From Taxillus chinensis (Eukaryota; Streptophyta; Magnoliopsida; Santalales; Loranthaceae), in contig CM042088.1 in the NCBI GenBank assembly GCA_023512835.1, forward strand, positions 16,730,986 to 16,794,985: a stretch of 64,000 nt of DNA. Reading direction: 5' to 3'. This document shows, piece by piece, positions 11,404 through 22,778 of the stretch. The number at the start of each line of letters is the position of its first letter. The first letter of the stretch is position 1. Both the position numbers and the translations under genes were made by a program. The notes under the pieces were generated by a model. That model ran no database searches. It worked only from the letters and a program-made list of their open reading frames with translations, and was not told the DNA's origin.

Positions 11404-14400
11404 ATGAAAGTAAGGGGGAAAATCGGTGAGCAACCTGTGGTAGTGTTGATCAATAGTGGAGCAACCCATAACTTTGTCTCTACTCATGTAGTTAATCAAT
11501 TAGGCCTTCCATTAATAGATATTGAGAGTCTTGGGGTGGTCATGGGTATGGGAATGGTGAAGAAAAGTAGGGGCATATGTAGGAGAGTGCTTATACATTT
11601 TCCAGACCTCTAGGTGTTAGAGGATTTCCTTCCCATGGAGTTGGGTGGTACTGATGTCATCCTCAGGATAAAGTGGTTACAATCCTTGGGTGACATGCGG
11701 ATCAATTGATAGTTGTTGACAATGGAATTCAAGGTGGGGCAACAGACTGTGATTTTACAAAGAGATCCAAGCTTAAACAAGACTTTGGTATTGCTCAAGA
11801 CTATGGCAAAGGCGATTCAAGATATAGGGGCGAGATTCTTAGTGGAATTGAATATTCTCGAAGGGACGCCCACCAAGACAAATGTGGTGTTCCCAAGACC
11901 GGTTCAACAGCTATTACACCATTTCGAGGGGGTTTTTCAAATGCCTACAGGTTTACCCCCACAATGAGATCACGAGCACACGATCGTGCTTAAAGATGGA
12001 GCCTCCCCTGTGAGTGTCTGCCCGTACCATTATCCCCAGATACAAAAGGATGAGATCAAGTGATTAGTCAAGGACATGTTGGAAGCTGGTATTATACAAC
12101 CAAGCATGAGTCCATTTTTTAGTCCAATTTTATTATTAAAAAAAATAGCGGTTGGCGTTTTTGCATTGATTATCGTGCCTTGAATAAAACGACAGTATTG
12201 GATAAATTTCTAATCTCGGTGATTGATGAGTTATTGGATGAACTGCATGGTGCGACATTATTTACTAAACTTGACCTGAAATCAAAATATCATCAGATCC
12301 AAATGCAGCTAGAGGATGTAGCCAAAACTACGTTTCGAACTCATGAAGGACATTATGAATTTTTGGTCATATCGTTTGGCCTTACTAATGCTCCAACTAC
12401 CTTTCAATCCTTGATGAATAAGGTTTTTCAGCTGTACCTACGGAAGTTTGTCTTGGTTTTCTTTGACGACATCCTCATCTATAGTCGTTCCTTGGGAGAA
12501 CATATGAGGCATTTGGAACTGGTATTAGAGGGGCTACGTGAACACCAATTGTACGCCAATTGAAAGAAATGTCTGTTTGCTCAAGCACAAGTAGAGTATT
12601 TGGGTCATGTGGTATCTGCCAAGGTGGTTGCAGCAGATGAGTCGAAGGTGGTAGCCATGTTGCACTGGCCGATCCCTAAGACGTTAAAGGAATTTAGGGG
12701 TTTTTGGGGACTCACAAGCTACTACTGTAAGTTTGTAAGAGGGTATGGCACCATTGCATGGCCCCTGACAGAGCAACTAAAGAAGGATGGCTTTCAATGG
12801 GGCGATGCAGCCACTGATGCCTTCCAGAAACTAAAAATAGCCATGACTAGCATTCCAGCATTGTCTCTACCAGATTTTAACAAACCTTTTATAATAGAGA
12901 CTGACGCCTCTAGATATGGTCTAGGTGCAGTTCTCATGCAAAATCAATGACCAATTGCATATTTCAGCCAAGTGTTAACGGCACGTGCACACCTCAAGTC
13001 TATATATGAGCGTGAGCTCATGGCTATTATGTTTGCTATACAGAAGTGGCGACCGTACTTGTTGGGCAGACACTTTATCGTTCGAGCTGATCAATGGAGT
13101 CTCAAGTTTCTATTAGAACAACGGTTGGTGACTGAGGAGTACCAACGCTGGTTGTCGAAGCTATTAGGATATGATTTTGAAATACAATATCGGCCCGGAT
13201 TGGATAACAAGGCGGCAAATGCCTTGTCGAGGCAAGGGGTGGAATCTATTTTGTCCGCATTATCAATACTATGGGTGTTTGACTGGGAGGCGATCATACA
13301 TGACTCTTTGACTGGGTTGGCAAAGATTCGTGCGGCCCTCCTATGCGGGGATACTTGTTATCCGGATTATTCCTTGAAGGTACAACGGCTATTATATCGG
13401 GGCCGACTTGTGTTGCCGCGAACATCGCCCCGCATACCGCAATTATTGTAGGAATTTAATGGGACTGTGATTGGGGGACACTTCGGCACCCTTAAGACTT
13501 ATCGGCGCCTGACCGCGGAATTATATTAGGTAGGGATGAAAAAAAATGTGAAGAATATGGTAGCCAAATGCAATGTTTGCCAACGTCACAAATACATGTC
13601 CTTAGCTCCAAGGGGATTGTTACAACCATTAGCACTGCCAGATTAGGTTTGGGAGGAGGTGACGATGGATTTGATTGAGGGTCTGCCATGCTCAGATGGG
13701 TTTACAGTTATTCTCGTGGTGATGGACCAACTGAGCAAGTATGCACACTTCATACCCTTGCGTCACCCATATATGACTGTGAACGTTGTTGCAGCCTTTG
13801 TGCGCGAAGCGGTGCGGTTACATGGGATTCCAGAGTCCATCGTGACAGATCGACATAAAGTCTTCCTCAGCCATTTCTGGAAAAAATTGTTCAAACAACT
13901 GGGCATAGTGCTAAAACGGAGCACGGCGTATCATCCACAAACTGACGAACAAACTAAGGTCGTCAACTGCATTGTGGAGACCTACCTACGTTGTTTCGTG
14001 TCCAATGCTCCTAAGTAATGGGCCTGGTAGTTGGCATGGGCAGAATATTGGTACAATACTTCGTACCATAGTGCTTCACAAACTACTCCTTTCAATATCT
14101 TATATGGGCGGGACCCCCCGCATCTCTTACATTATGGGCATCCAAAGACTCCAATGACGCTGGTAGATGAGTACTTGATAGACAGAGATCGTACCCTAGC
14201 TGAATTAAAGCGACACTTATCACGCACTCAACAAATTATGAAGAAGCAAGCTGATGGGCATCAGAGGGATATCCATTTTGCAGTCAGGGACCAGGTATAC
14301 TTGAAACTACGGCCGTATCGGCAACAAACTATGGCACGACGACGGAATGAAAAGCTATCCCCTCGTTATTTTGGACCGTATGAAACTATTGAGCGGATTG

Positions 14401-14745
14401 GTGAAGTAGTGTATCGCTTACAGTTGCCACCTTCCTCAACGATTCACCCAGTGATTCATGTATCTCAGTTACGCCGGGTTATTGGCAAACATCCACCCTC
14501 CCCTTTGTCGCCACCTACATTAACCGAAGGTATGGAGATTGTGTTGGAGCCCGCCTCTCTGGAAGGCGTGCGCCAAAGTCTAACGAACCCACCGGGCAAG
14601 ACAAAGGTGTTGATTCGGTGGAAAGATTTACCCGGCTATGATGCCACATGGGAACCATTTGATGTGATTGATAAGCAATTCCCTTCATTCCACCTTGTGG
14701 ACAAGGTGTCTTCTGGGGAGAGGAGTAATGTTGGGGCCAAACTCA
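11404..14745 (+). pseudogene. pol of element E (protease, RT, RNase H, integrase, chromodomain)
   Basis: The protease motif near 11440 reads VLINSGATHNF; the catalytic Asp of DSGA is Asn. RT spans about 12000-12960, with [10 protein letters not shown] and an intact [10 protein letters not shown] box near 12460. RNase H follows (ETDASRYGLGAVL, RELMAI). Integrase is at about 13480-14110, with a CNVCQRHK zinc-binding part, MDQLSKYAHF and TDRHKVF. The third catalytic residue, normally Glu in QTEVV, is Lys (EQTKVV). A GPY/F-like RYFGPYE and a chromodomain (VLIRWKDLPGYDATWEP, about 14610-14660) close the ORF. Several stops split it. The substitutions in protease and integrase would each abolish activity. 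Confidence 0.88.
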
Positions 14746-14783
14746 TGCAAACCTATGTTAGATGCAAGGCAAGAGGATAAGAT

Positions 14784-15112
14784 TGTCTTTTTATTGTTTG
14801 AATTTGAATTTGAATTTGAGAGTTTTATTTGGGTTATTTATTACGTTTGAATTTGAGAGTTTCTATTGGGCTATTTATTGTGTTTTGAATTAGAGTTTTA
14901 TTTGAGTCATTTATTATGTTTGAATTTGAGAGACTTAGCTATAAAAAGGATATCAAGGAGTGAGTGAGGATATGCTTGATTTTGGGAAAAATCCAATTAG
15001 AAGGATATTATATTGGGAGATACGGGTGTCTCTCGAATTGCAGATCAGCTATTCTGTTTTGTTTCATATTTCATCTACCAATAAATATACTCTTTTGCTT
15101 GGGTTCCTATCA
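14784..15112 (+). repeat. 3' LTR of element E
   Basis: 329 bp, starting TGTCTTTTTATTG after the purine-rich AAGGCAAGAGGATAAGA and ending CCTATCA. It is about 46 bp shorter than the 5' copy, mostly through fewer TTTGAATTTGA-type units. Confidence 0.83.
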
Positions 15113-16560
15113 TTCTCATCACCCATTGTAGGAGAGAAACAAAAAAAACTAGACGAATTCTGGTACCTAGCAGAAGTTCCAATTCATGCAACTGGGCCAA
15201 TTTTGTGCAAAACCATGTAGGGGCTAAAAAGACTAGGGCGGCAATTTCTGATTAGCACGTCTAGCAAAGGTGTGCTATAGATAAGGTTGCAATCGAAGGA
15301 ATACCAAATCATTGATGTTAAACTCAACCTCTTATCAATGAGAGTTAGTCACTTGCCAAATGTGATGTTGAGCATTTAATAAATTTTATTTAAGAATTAC
15401 AAGCATTTCATCATGAGCTGTTAATTGAGCTTCCAAATCAAATTTCACCGCGAACAAATGGAACAAGGGGAGAAGGATCTCGCCCATAGATAATTATGAA
15501 TGGAGTCATACATGTAGCGGAATGATAACCCTGAAGGAATATTTTGCCCAAAGTAAAAGTTAGGTCCATCGTTTGGGCTGTTCCATGGCAAAATAGATAA
15601 AATCTTCCAAGCATCAATTGACTACTTCGGTTTGGCCATCTTATTGTGGATGGTAGGCAAAAGTCATTTTAACTTTGTACAATTGATCTTGAACAACTCT
15701 AACCAAAAGGAACTTATAAAAATTGGGTCCTAATCAGAAACCATAGAGCGAGGAAGTCCATGGAGGTAGACAATATCATGAAAAAAATAATTGAGCCACC
15801 GATTTGCTAAATAAAATTCAGACAATCTAATAAAGTGAACATATTTGCTTATGTGATCTACAACAATCAACACTACACCAAAGCCTCCTGATTTAGGAAG
15901 ATTGGACACAAAATCCAATAATAAGTCTTCCCAAACCTATTCAGGTATGAGCAACAGTTGCAAGAGCCACGTTCGGACAGTTGTTTGATATTTTGCTCTT
16001 TGACAAACTAAACATGCTTAAACATAGTTACATACTTTCATTTTCAATTAAGGCAAGTAAAAATTAGATGAAACTTGCTTTAATGTCTTAAGAAGTCCTC
16101 CATGACCTGTTGGTCGGTATATTATGGGCTTCATACAAAATTTTCAACTGTAAATGTTCATCTATCAGGACAACAAGGCAATTATAGAAAAATAATTTAT
16201 TCCCGAGCAATTCAAAATTTGGATAGGCTTTTAGGTCCATCCTTTTGACCTGTAAGATTTGATTAGTAAAAAGATCCATGGCAAAGCCTTGCTTCAATCA
16301 TAAAAATCATTGGCCACAAGAATAGCAAAAGGTAACAAGTCCACCTATTGAGCTCGAGAATTCGTTAGCCTCGGCTTGAACTTGATTACAAAATCAAAAG
16401 GCAACAATATCATCAAAAGTCTTTGCTAGGTATTAGTTAAAAATTGTTGACATAGAAGATATTAAAGACTTCTCTAATCCGTTGGCTCCCATTGTCATCA
16501 CCTAATACCATTCGGACTCGTGATTGGCTTGGAAAAGACTCATGTTGGTTCATAAATTGA
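15113..16560 (-). pseudogene. Integrase and GPY/F part of element D
   Basis: The minus-strand translation gives the catalytic core MDFVSNLPKSGGFGVVLIVVD at 15918 downward, then HISKYVHF, HGLPRS and YHPQ.DGQTEVVN. At about 15330-15190, EFNINDLVFLRLQPY and YMVLHKIGPVA form the GPY/F module. Residues before the core (about 16300-16090) include a degraded zinc-binding N-terminus. At least five stops interrupt the frame. The C-terminal chromodomain is separated from this part by element E. Confidence 0.75.
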
Positions 16561-19070
16561 TCCTAAAGTCATCTTTGTACAATGACTCACACAAATCAAA
16601 AGAAAAGAAAAAAACATAATCATCACCAAACAATTTAGTGGTATAATTGATTACCTAGATAAAAAATCTATAGTTCTAGAGAATTAGATTCGAAAGTTGA
16701 TTACATGTGAGAAAAGAAGAACTCTTACACTGTCACAACACCCTCAATTGATAACTAATCTTAGTATATAATAATTTGTTTGTTTTATTATTTTCTATTT
16801 ATAAAAAGACATTTTAATTTTATGAAAAAAAAAATAGATCTAGGCCCTTACGACAAAAGATTTAAAAAGAAAATATTTTAAAATAAAACACAATAATAAA
16901 GGACATTTTGATTTTTGAGAAAACAGGGTGTTAAATCTAAACCCATGTGGTAAAGGTTTTTTTAAAATAAAGAAAACCTCAAACATGCTAAGATGTAAAA
17001 AAAAAAAAAAAAAAAGACTGAAATATTGCTACAAGTTATTTATGTCTAGACATAATATAAACATCAAAGTCTCAATCCCGCAACTGTCTGGGATTTTGTT
17101 TTTGATTTTTCTAGAAAAGAATGAATTTTGTTTATTTTTATTTATTTGAAAAAAAAAACAGAAAAAGAATAAATAAGGAAAACCTCTTAGTTTTAAAACA
17201 CCAGAAAAATAATAATTTTTAATGGGTTAAAAAAAATAGTTTTCTTTCTTTAAAAAAACCTGGATGATTCTGAGTAGCCCTAGTTGTATCTCCTTTCTCG
17301 ACGGTTCTTTTCTCGTTGAAGAATTCCTGCAAAAAGAAGTTAAAATAAAGATCGGCTTTGCTTCCCCTTCTTGGGCTGGAACTCTTCCTCCCAGGCCCCA
17401 ACTTTAGCTCTTTCCAGCCGAAGAAAAAAGAAACATGTAACTCAATATTTATGTATTTCTCACGCTACTTTTTTTCCTCGATGTTTTTTTCTCTCCCACT
17501 TTCCCTTTTTTGCCCTCAAAAAAATTTATCTTTCCAACCGTCTGGATGTCTTATTTATACGCAAAGACAACAGACCCAAAAAGGAAATTCAATCTCTTCA
17601 TTTTGATTGAAGCAAAATAGGTAATGAGATTACTTACTCTCCAAGGTAGAGAAATCAAATCAATTTTGAATATTTGATTTCCCAAGTGCTCAAATTAAAT
17701 CAATTGGGATATTTAATTCACATAAATTAGACAAATTGGATTTCTTATTCCCCTATCCTGATAATTTGTGGTTTTCCCTTTTTAATTATGGGTGTATATG
17801 AACGCTTTGATAAGAAAGGCCGAGTGCCATGATTGAAAATTTTCAAATAATTTATTTGATATATTTTTCATATATTTGACGCAACAAAATTGCTTTTTTC
17901 CCAATTTCAAGAGTCCCATAATTGTACATGTCATAAAAATTGATCACAAAATGAAAATAATACATTTAATGCACTTGGAATTAAAAGAATTTCAAATCAA
18001 CGTCGTTTTTGAGGCTGCTAGCAGAAGGGTTGAAACCAAGTTTTATTATTCTAGTTTGGCTAAAACTCAATATCTCGAAGTGGAGGCACCTATCTTGAAG
18101 TAAAACTTGCCATCTTGAATGGGAGAACCAAATATCGAAGTAATACTCTTTCATCTTGAAGTAATGATGTGGTTCGGTTCGAAACATAAGTTTAGTTTGA
18201 AATCTCGAAGTGTTATATCGAAATTGAAGTGCCAAATCTTAGAATGAGGCTTCACATCTTGAACTCGAAGTCAAAAGTTCTCTTCTCGAAGCTAAAATCC
18301 TTGTCTAGAACCAAAGTCCTTATCTTGAACTCAAAGTGCTCATTTTAACGTTAAACTCGAAGTTCTTATCCTGAAGTCCCATCTCCAACTGAAGTCTTTA
18401 TCTCGAAGTAGAACTTGAAGTCCTCGTTTTGAAGTGAATTGCCTCGTCTCGATCTTGAAGTCTTCATCTCAAAGTTAAGATTTTTTTTTGGCTTTTTAAT
18501 CTTTTAATTACCTTTTTGCTCCCACTCAAAATGCCAAATTATGACACTTTGTGGGAATGATTCAAGGAAGCCACAATCACCTGAATTGATGTTTTGGAAA
18601 ATTTCATGTAGTTGCATTTTTGGTCCTTTTGACCCTGGACATTGACCGTATTTTCGCCAAATTTAACTTTTTGTGGCCAAAATTATTTTGGCCAATAACT
18701 TTTCCGTTTCTACTTAGAATTAAACACGGTCAAATGCTTTGTTTTCCAAATTTCAGCCTCTATCATTCAATATTGGCCCTTAGATACTTTGAATCTTTGT
18801 TAGAGAGGTCCTCGATTTGGAGCACAATCTAACCCAATCAAAATAAAATCCAACACCCATTATATAGTGTTGTCATTTTTGCAAAGCAAGAACCAAAGCC
18901 AACAATCCCCGATCGTAAGTCAACCGAAATCAACTAGAGAAAGAGAAGTCTTTACTAAAATATGCCATTAGATTCCTTATTATAAAAATATTGCACCTAC
19001 AACTTTCGAAGAAGGATCATAAGGTTCACAAAACTTTGGTTGACAGAAAATTGAAACAATAGACAGAAGG
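16561..19070. other. Non-coding insertion replacing RNase H of element D
   Basis: D's integrase ends near 16560 and its RT resumes near 19080, so this block is foreign or rearranged. At 16731 the plus strand reads TGTCACAACACCC, which is the reverse complement of a common gypsy LTR end, so a minus-strand LTR may begin or end here; the partner end was not found. It contains A runs (16994-17013) and a degenerate array of CTTGAAGT/TCTCGAAGT units at about 18040-18480. The ORFs inside are short and unrecognised. Confidence 0.45.
18040..18480. repeat. Degenerate array of ATCTTGAAGT / TCTCGAAGT units
   Basis: The plus strand repeats TCTTGAAGT, TCTCGAAGT and close variants about twenty times with irregular spacers of 5-25 bp. 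There is no fixed period, so it is not a classic minisatellite. Its style resembles the arrays in the LTRs at 35.0-35.4 kb and 38.9-39.9 kb, though the motif differs. Confidence 0.6.
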
Positions 19071-19079
19071 CTTGCTCAG

Positions 19080-19900
19080 GGTCAGTGTTCCATTTAAAAG
19101 CATCCTTCTTAGTGAGTTCACTTAAGGGTCAAGTGAAGAGGTCGTAACCCCTCACAAAACAACGATAGTAGTCTGTTAGTCGTAGGAAGCCCCGTAAATC
19201 CTTCACAGTCTTAGGAGTCAACCAATCATTAATTGCCGCAATTTTGGTTCGATCAACAAACACTCCATCCACTTAAACATCATGACCCAAGAAGGCGATT
19301 TGCTTTTGGGCAAAGGAGCATTTAGAATACTTAGCATAAAAATTATTGTTATAGGATTTTTAAGGTTTCTGAGAGATGATCCATAATAGGACTATAAATT
19401 AGTACGTCATCAAAAAAGACAATAAATTTATGGAAATCAGGTAAAAAAAGATCATTCATAATTGCATGAAAAGAAGACAGAACATTGGTAAGCCTAAAGG
19501 GCACAAGCAAGAATTCATAATGCTCAAAAGTGAGTTCAAAATGTTATTTTATGGACATCATTTGGATGAACTCAAATTTGGTGATATTATGATCAAAGAT
19601 AATTTTGGAAAAAATTGTAGCCCCATGTAGTTCATTTAGTAATTCATCAATCACATGTATTAGATATTTGTTGAGTACTGTGAGTTTATTTAACTGGCAA
19701 TAATCAACACGCATGCACCATGTATTGTATTTCTTTTTTCACCAAAAGCCCAGGCTTGCAAAAGGGTTGTGGCTTGGTCTGATAAAACCAGATTCACATA
19801 ATTCCGTAGTTTGTTTTTCAATCTCCATTTTTTTGGTGATAAGAATATCGATAAGGATAGAGGTTTAGTTGTATGGAGTTAAGTAAGAGGAGTATAGTAT
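19080..19900 (-). pseudogene. Reverse transcriptase of element D
   Basis: The minus-strand translation shows HFELTFEHYEFLLVPF and RLTNVLSSFHAIMN, then the catalytic VFFDDVLIYS (about 19405-19420), SKCSFAQKQIAFLGHDV and [12 protein letters not shown]. These are gypsy RT motifs in the correct order. The polymerase box FFDD is intact, but stops occur in flanking parts and RNase H is missing beyond 19080. Confidence 0.8.
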
Positions 19901-20010
19901 GGGTATGAGAATGAGTAAAGGGTAGAGATGAAGGTGCATGAAACATCGACAAAAATCTCTATAGAACTAGCTAAACCATAGCATCTGCTGTCACCATCAA
20001 GGCTTGTGAG

Positions 20011-20560
20011 TCAATAGGAGACAAATTCAAAGAAGCCTCCCTTGATAATGGAATCATAGAAACAATTCACCCCAATTGACTTCAACGTTCCTAATGAAGC
20101 TAACCATGAAATGCCTAGTATTAATTCATCATTGCCCAATAAAAATGGAAAAAATTCTTGTATAATGATGAGTCCAGACATACAAATGGTGACATTAGAA
20201 CAAATTTGATTACACAAAACAATAGATCCATTACCTAACATAACACCAAAGAGGGGATCACTTGGGTTGGAAATTTTAAATCAGAGACAAATGAATCCGA
20301 GATGAAATTATAGATAGATCCATTATCCACTAAAAGTAAGACTGATCGGTCAGAAATTGAACAAATTATAGAATAATGAGTTTAGGCATACAAATGGCAA
20401 CATTGGAACAAACTTGATTACACAAAACAATAGATCCATTACCTAACATAACACCAAAGAGGGGGTCACTTGGGTTGGAAATTTTAAATCAGCGACAAGT
20501 GAATTATAGATAGACCCATTATCCACTAAACATAAGACCGATCGGGTCAAAAATTAAACC
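20011..20560 (-). pseudogene. Protease region of element D with a duplicated segment
   Basis: The minus-strand translation near 20340-20270 reads LLLVDNGSIYNFISDSF, a retroviral-type protease motif in which DSG has become DNG. Further downstream MLGNGSIVLCNQICSNV and ELILGISWLASLG fit the gypsy pepsin-like fold (the ILG..WL motif). About 155-170 bp are present twice (about 20178-20350 and 20386-20545, offset 208 bp), which duplicates the segment from the protease start. Confidence 0.7.
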
Positions 20561-20599
20561 TCACAACCACATGGTAGAATTCAATGTATGGCCTGAAAT

Positions 20600-21600
20600 T
20601 TGGTGGAATAATATTTCCACCTTGCTCTCCTTCATGTTAGTTGGTTCACCATCACCCTCTTCATTATCTTTCGTAAATTCAAGATGAGAAAGGATAGAAT
20701 GGCATCAATGAACAGGAACAAATTTGTCCTCGCATCAAAAACATAATCCTTTCTCTCGTTGTTGGTTGCATTCACCGGGGTTAGAGGTAAAGGAATTGGT
20801 TGGATATGTAGGTCGTGGAATAGTATTTGAAAACAGAATAAGCCGCGGTGGCATGTTGGGTTTTGCGAACTTCTAACTTTAATTCTTCTTTCAATCCTGC
20901 CATGAAAGCACTGACGAGGACAGACTTTGAACATTCTATGACCCTAGCCGCATGTCTCACAAATGCCATCCTATATTCTATCATCGTGCTGGTTTATTTG
21001 ACAGAACACATAAATTCATCAAGATTTTGAAATTTTGGTGGAGTTGGATCATAGCTTTCTTAAAAAATATGTACCGGGTCTTCCCACAGTAGAATTTCTT
21101 GCTTTCCAGTGACCCATGCACAGAGATCAAGAGTATCACCTTCCAAATGCATCATTGCGATCTCTACTTTCATATCATCTGGTCCTTCAAAGTACTTGAA
21201 ATATTTTTCAGGCCTTGAGAAACCATCCTCATGGATCTCCTGTTTCAAAATTTGAAAAGTCAATCTTTGCTCATGGTTTGCGTAGTTGTGAATAGAAAAA
21301 ATCCATATCATATCATCCCATCAAGGTGGGTGAAACCGATCATGAGGATGGTTACGGCACCCGCCCACTCGATTCACCTCTCTACAAGCCATTGAGTGCC
21401 CCATCATAAGGGGGATTTGTGCAATAGGATGAGAGTGTGCTTCTAATGAAGCAACCTTGTTAGCCAACTCATCTAAGATCTCTTGGCAAGAAGCCATGTT
21501 TGACAATTGATGAGCCAACTCTGGCGGAACATGTGGAGTGGTGCCTGCTGTGCTAGGAATTATAGGTACTATTGATAATTGAGCTTGTTAGGTGGAAAGG
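20600..21600 (-). pseudogene. gag of element D
   Basis: The minus-strand frames include MASCQEILDELANKVASLEA near the start, EDGFSRPEKYFKYFEGPDD and MKVEIAMMHLEGDTLDLCAW (capsid-like, the 'A..YLEG.AL.WF' motif of gypsy gag), then YRMAFVRHAARVIECSKSVL and GLKEELKLEVR. Frameshifts separate the parts. No clear zinc knuckle survives. Confidence 0.65.
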
Positions 21601-21654
21601 TTGGCAGGGGTGTTCCGTGTTTTGGATATCAAGAAAGACTTTCATATCAGCCAA

Positions 21655-21975
21655 AAACTAGCAAGAGGAAAAAAAATTCTCCAAATTATTTCATATGTTA
21701 TTCATGTCATTAAACAAGCTCTGAACAGAGTTAAATCGACCCGGCCTTAACTGCCCATAACTGCATATTACAATAACTGCACATAACTGTGCACACACAT
21801 AACTGTCTAATAACAATAACTGCATATAACTGTGCATAAAATCTAATACAAATTACAATGCCTAAATCAAGTAATTAACTGCTTGGTCAATGATCCAAAA
21901 TTAACTTTCTTCAGTCGAGTTTTTGCATGCGTGCGTTTCCTCTTCCTGATATATGGGATAATTGGTATCGTATCA
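21655..21975 (-). repeat. 5' LTR of element D
   Basis: About 321 bp. On the minus strand it starts TGATACGATACCAATTATCC at 21975. It is homologous to 8592-8893 and holds a repeated 'CATAACTG' block in a slightly longer form than the other copy. The lower boundary is set by loss of similarity near CTAGCAAGAGG. Confidence 0.7.
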
Positions 21976-22728
21976 AAACACTAATGACCATTAGAAATTT
22001 TAATTTCACATATACAATTACAATTTAAAAATAAAATAAAATATTCAAATTTTACAATGGTGAAAATGAAAACTAGTCATTCCAATGTTAAAACGATAGT
22101 ATAACCAAAGAGTTAAAACCATTCAATATTTAATAATGAAATTCAATGCTTATTTTTTCTTCAACAGTCATCATAACCAAATGATACCAAAATAAATTTA
22201 TTGGATATTGGGTTGATAAGTTAGGGTGACCATCTGGTCGTTGTTACAAATTATTAGGACAAATTTCTATATGTTATTTTTATTCAAGATTATTACATTA
22301 TTAACTGCTCTGTGTGTGACTTCAATGCTTATTTCTCATGGACCAAGTGAAGCACAGACTAAGCAATTAGATTATTGATATTGCATGATTACTAAGCATC
22401 AATACATTACATGAAGGATGGTAGATAATAAAAAAATTAATCATTTTTAGATGGAGTTCAAGTCATGAACAGACCTCTTGCAATTAATTATGAAAAACGT
22501 TTATGTCCATATTGATCCATATGACTTGGCCTCTTCCTAAATTTCACCACTTGCGGGAGCTTCATATGTCAGATTTGCCTTCTTTTAGATGATTACTTTC
22601 ATTGCTCATTAGTGTAGATAATTTGTAAGTTCTTGAATTCTTGGTAATTTTTAGACCTTGTATGATATATAATTTAGTCATACAAGCCCATTTCACTTAA
22701 ACAACATGATGCCCTAGTCCTTCGTGCT
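21976..22728. other. AT-rich spacer between element D and the LINE
   Basis: No gene, repeat family or regulatory site could be recognised. The sequence is AT-rich with no long frame. It ends at the LINE target duplication. Confidence 0.4.
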
Positions 22729-22778
22729 TAAGTAGAATATGAAAAAATTTAGAGTTCCGATCACCCTCTTTAAGCCAC

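Larger units (their letters stand above)
9212..15112 (+). mobile_element. Element E: chromodomain Ty3/gypsy, plus strand, inside D
   Basis: The 5' LTR is 9212-9586, the primer-binding site TGGTATAAGAGTGC is at 9590-9603 (a degraded initiator tRNA-Met match), gag and pol follow to about 14745, and the 3' LTR is 14784-15112. The LTRs contain repeated GTTTGAATTTGA units and a shared CTATCA end. D's pol reads up to 15113 on one side and resumes near 9200 on the other, so E sits inside D. No 5-bp duplication was recognised (flanks AGGAT and TTCTC), so the ends may have suffered small changes. Short LTRs and the chromodomain suggest a Reina-like lineage, which is inference. Confidence 0.85.
8592..21975 (-). 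mobile_element. Element D: old chromodomain Ty3/gypsy, minus strand, nested insertions
   Basis: Reading from high to low coordinates gives the 5' LTR (21975-21655), gag (about 21600-20600), protease (about 20545-20200), RT (about 19900-19080), integrase and GPY/F (about 16560-15113), chromodomain (about 9200-8894) and 3' LTR (8893-8592). A gypsy on the plus strand (9212-15112) splits the 3' end of pol. A non-coding block (about 16731-19070) replaces RNase H. Both LTRs start TGATACGATACCAATT on the minus strand. Stops and frameshifts are frequent throughout, so the element is old and dead. Short LTRs and the chromodomain suggest a Reina-like lineage, which is inference. No matching target duplication was found. 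Confidence 0.75.

Noticed and set aside
16731..19070. A complete solo LTR.
   Set aside because: Only one LTR-like end was found and no target duplication could be matched, so only an undefined insertion is reported.
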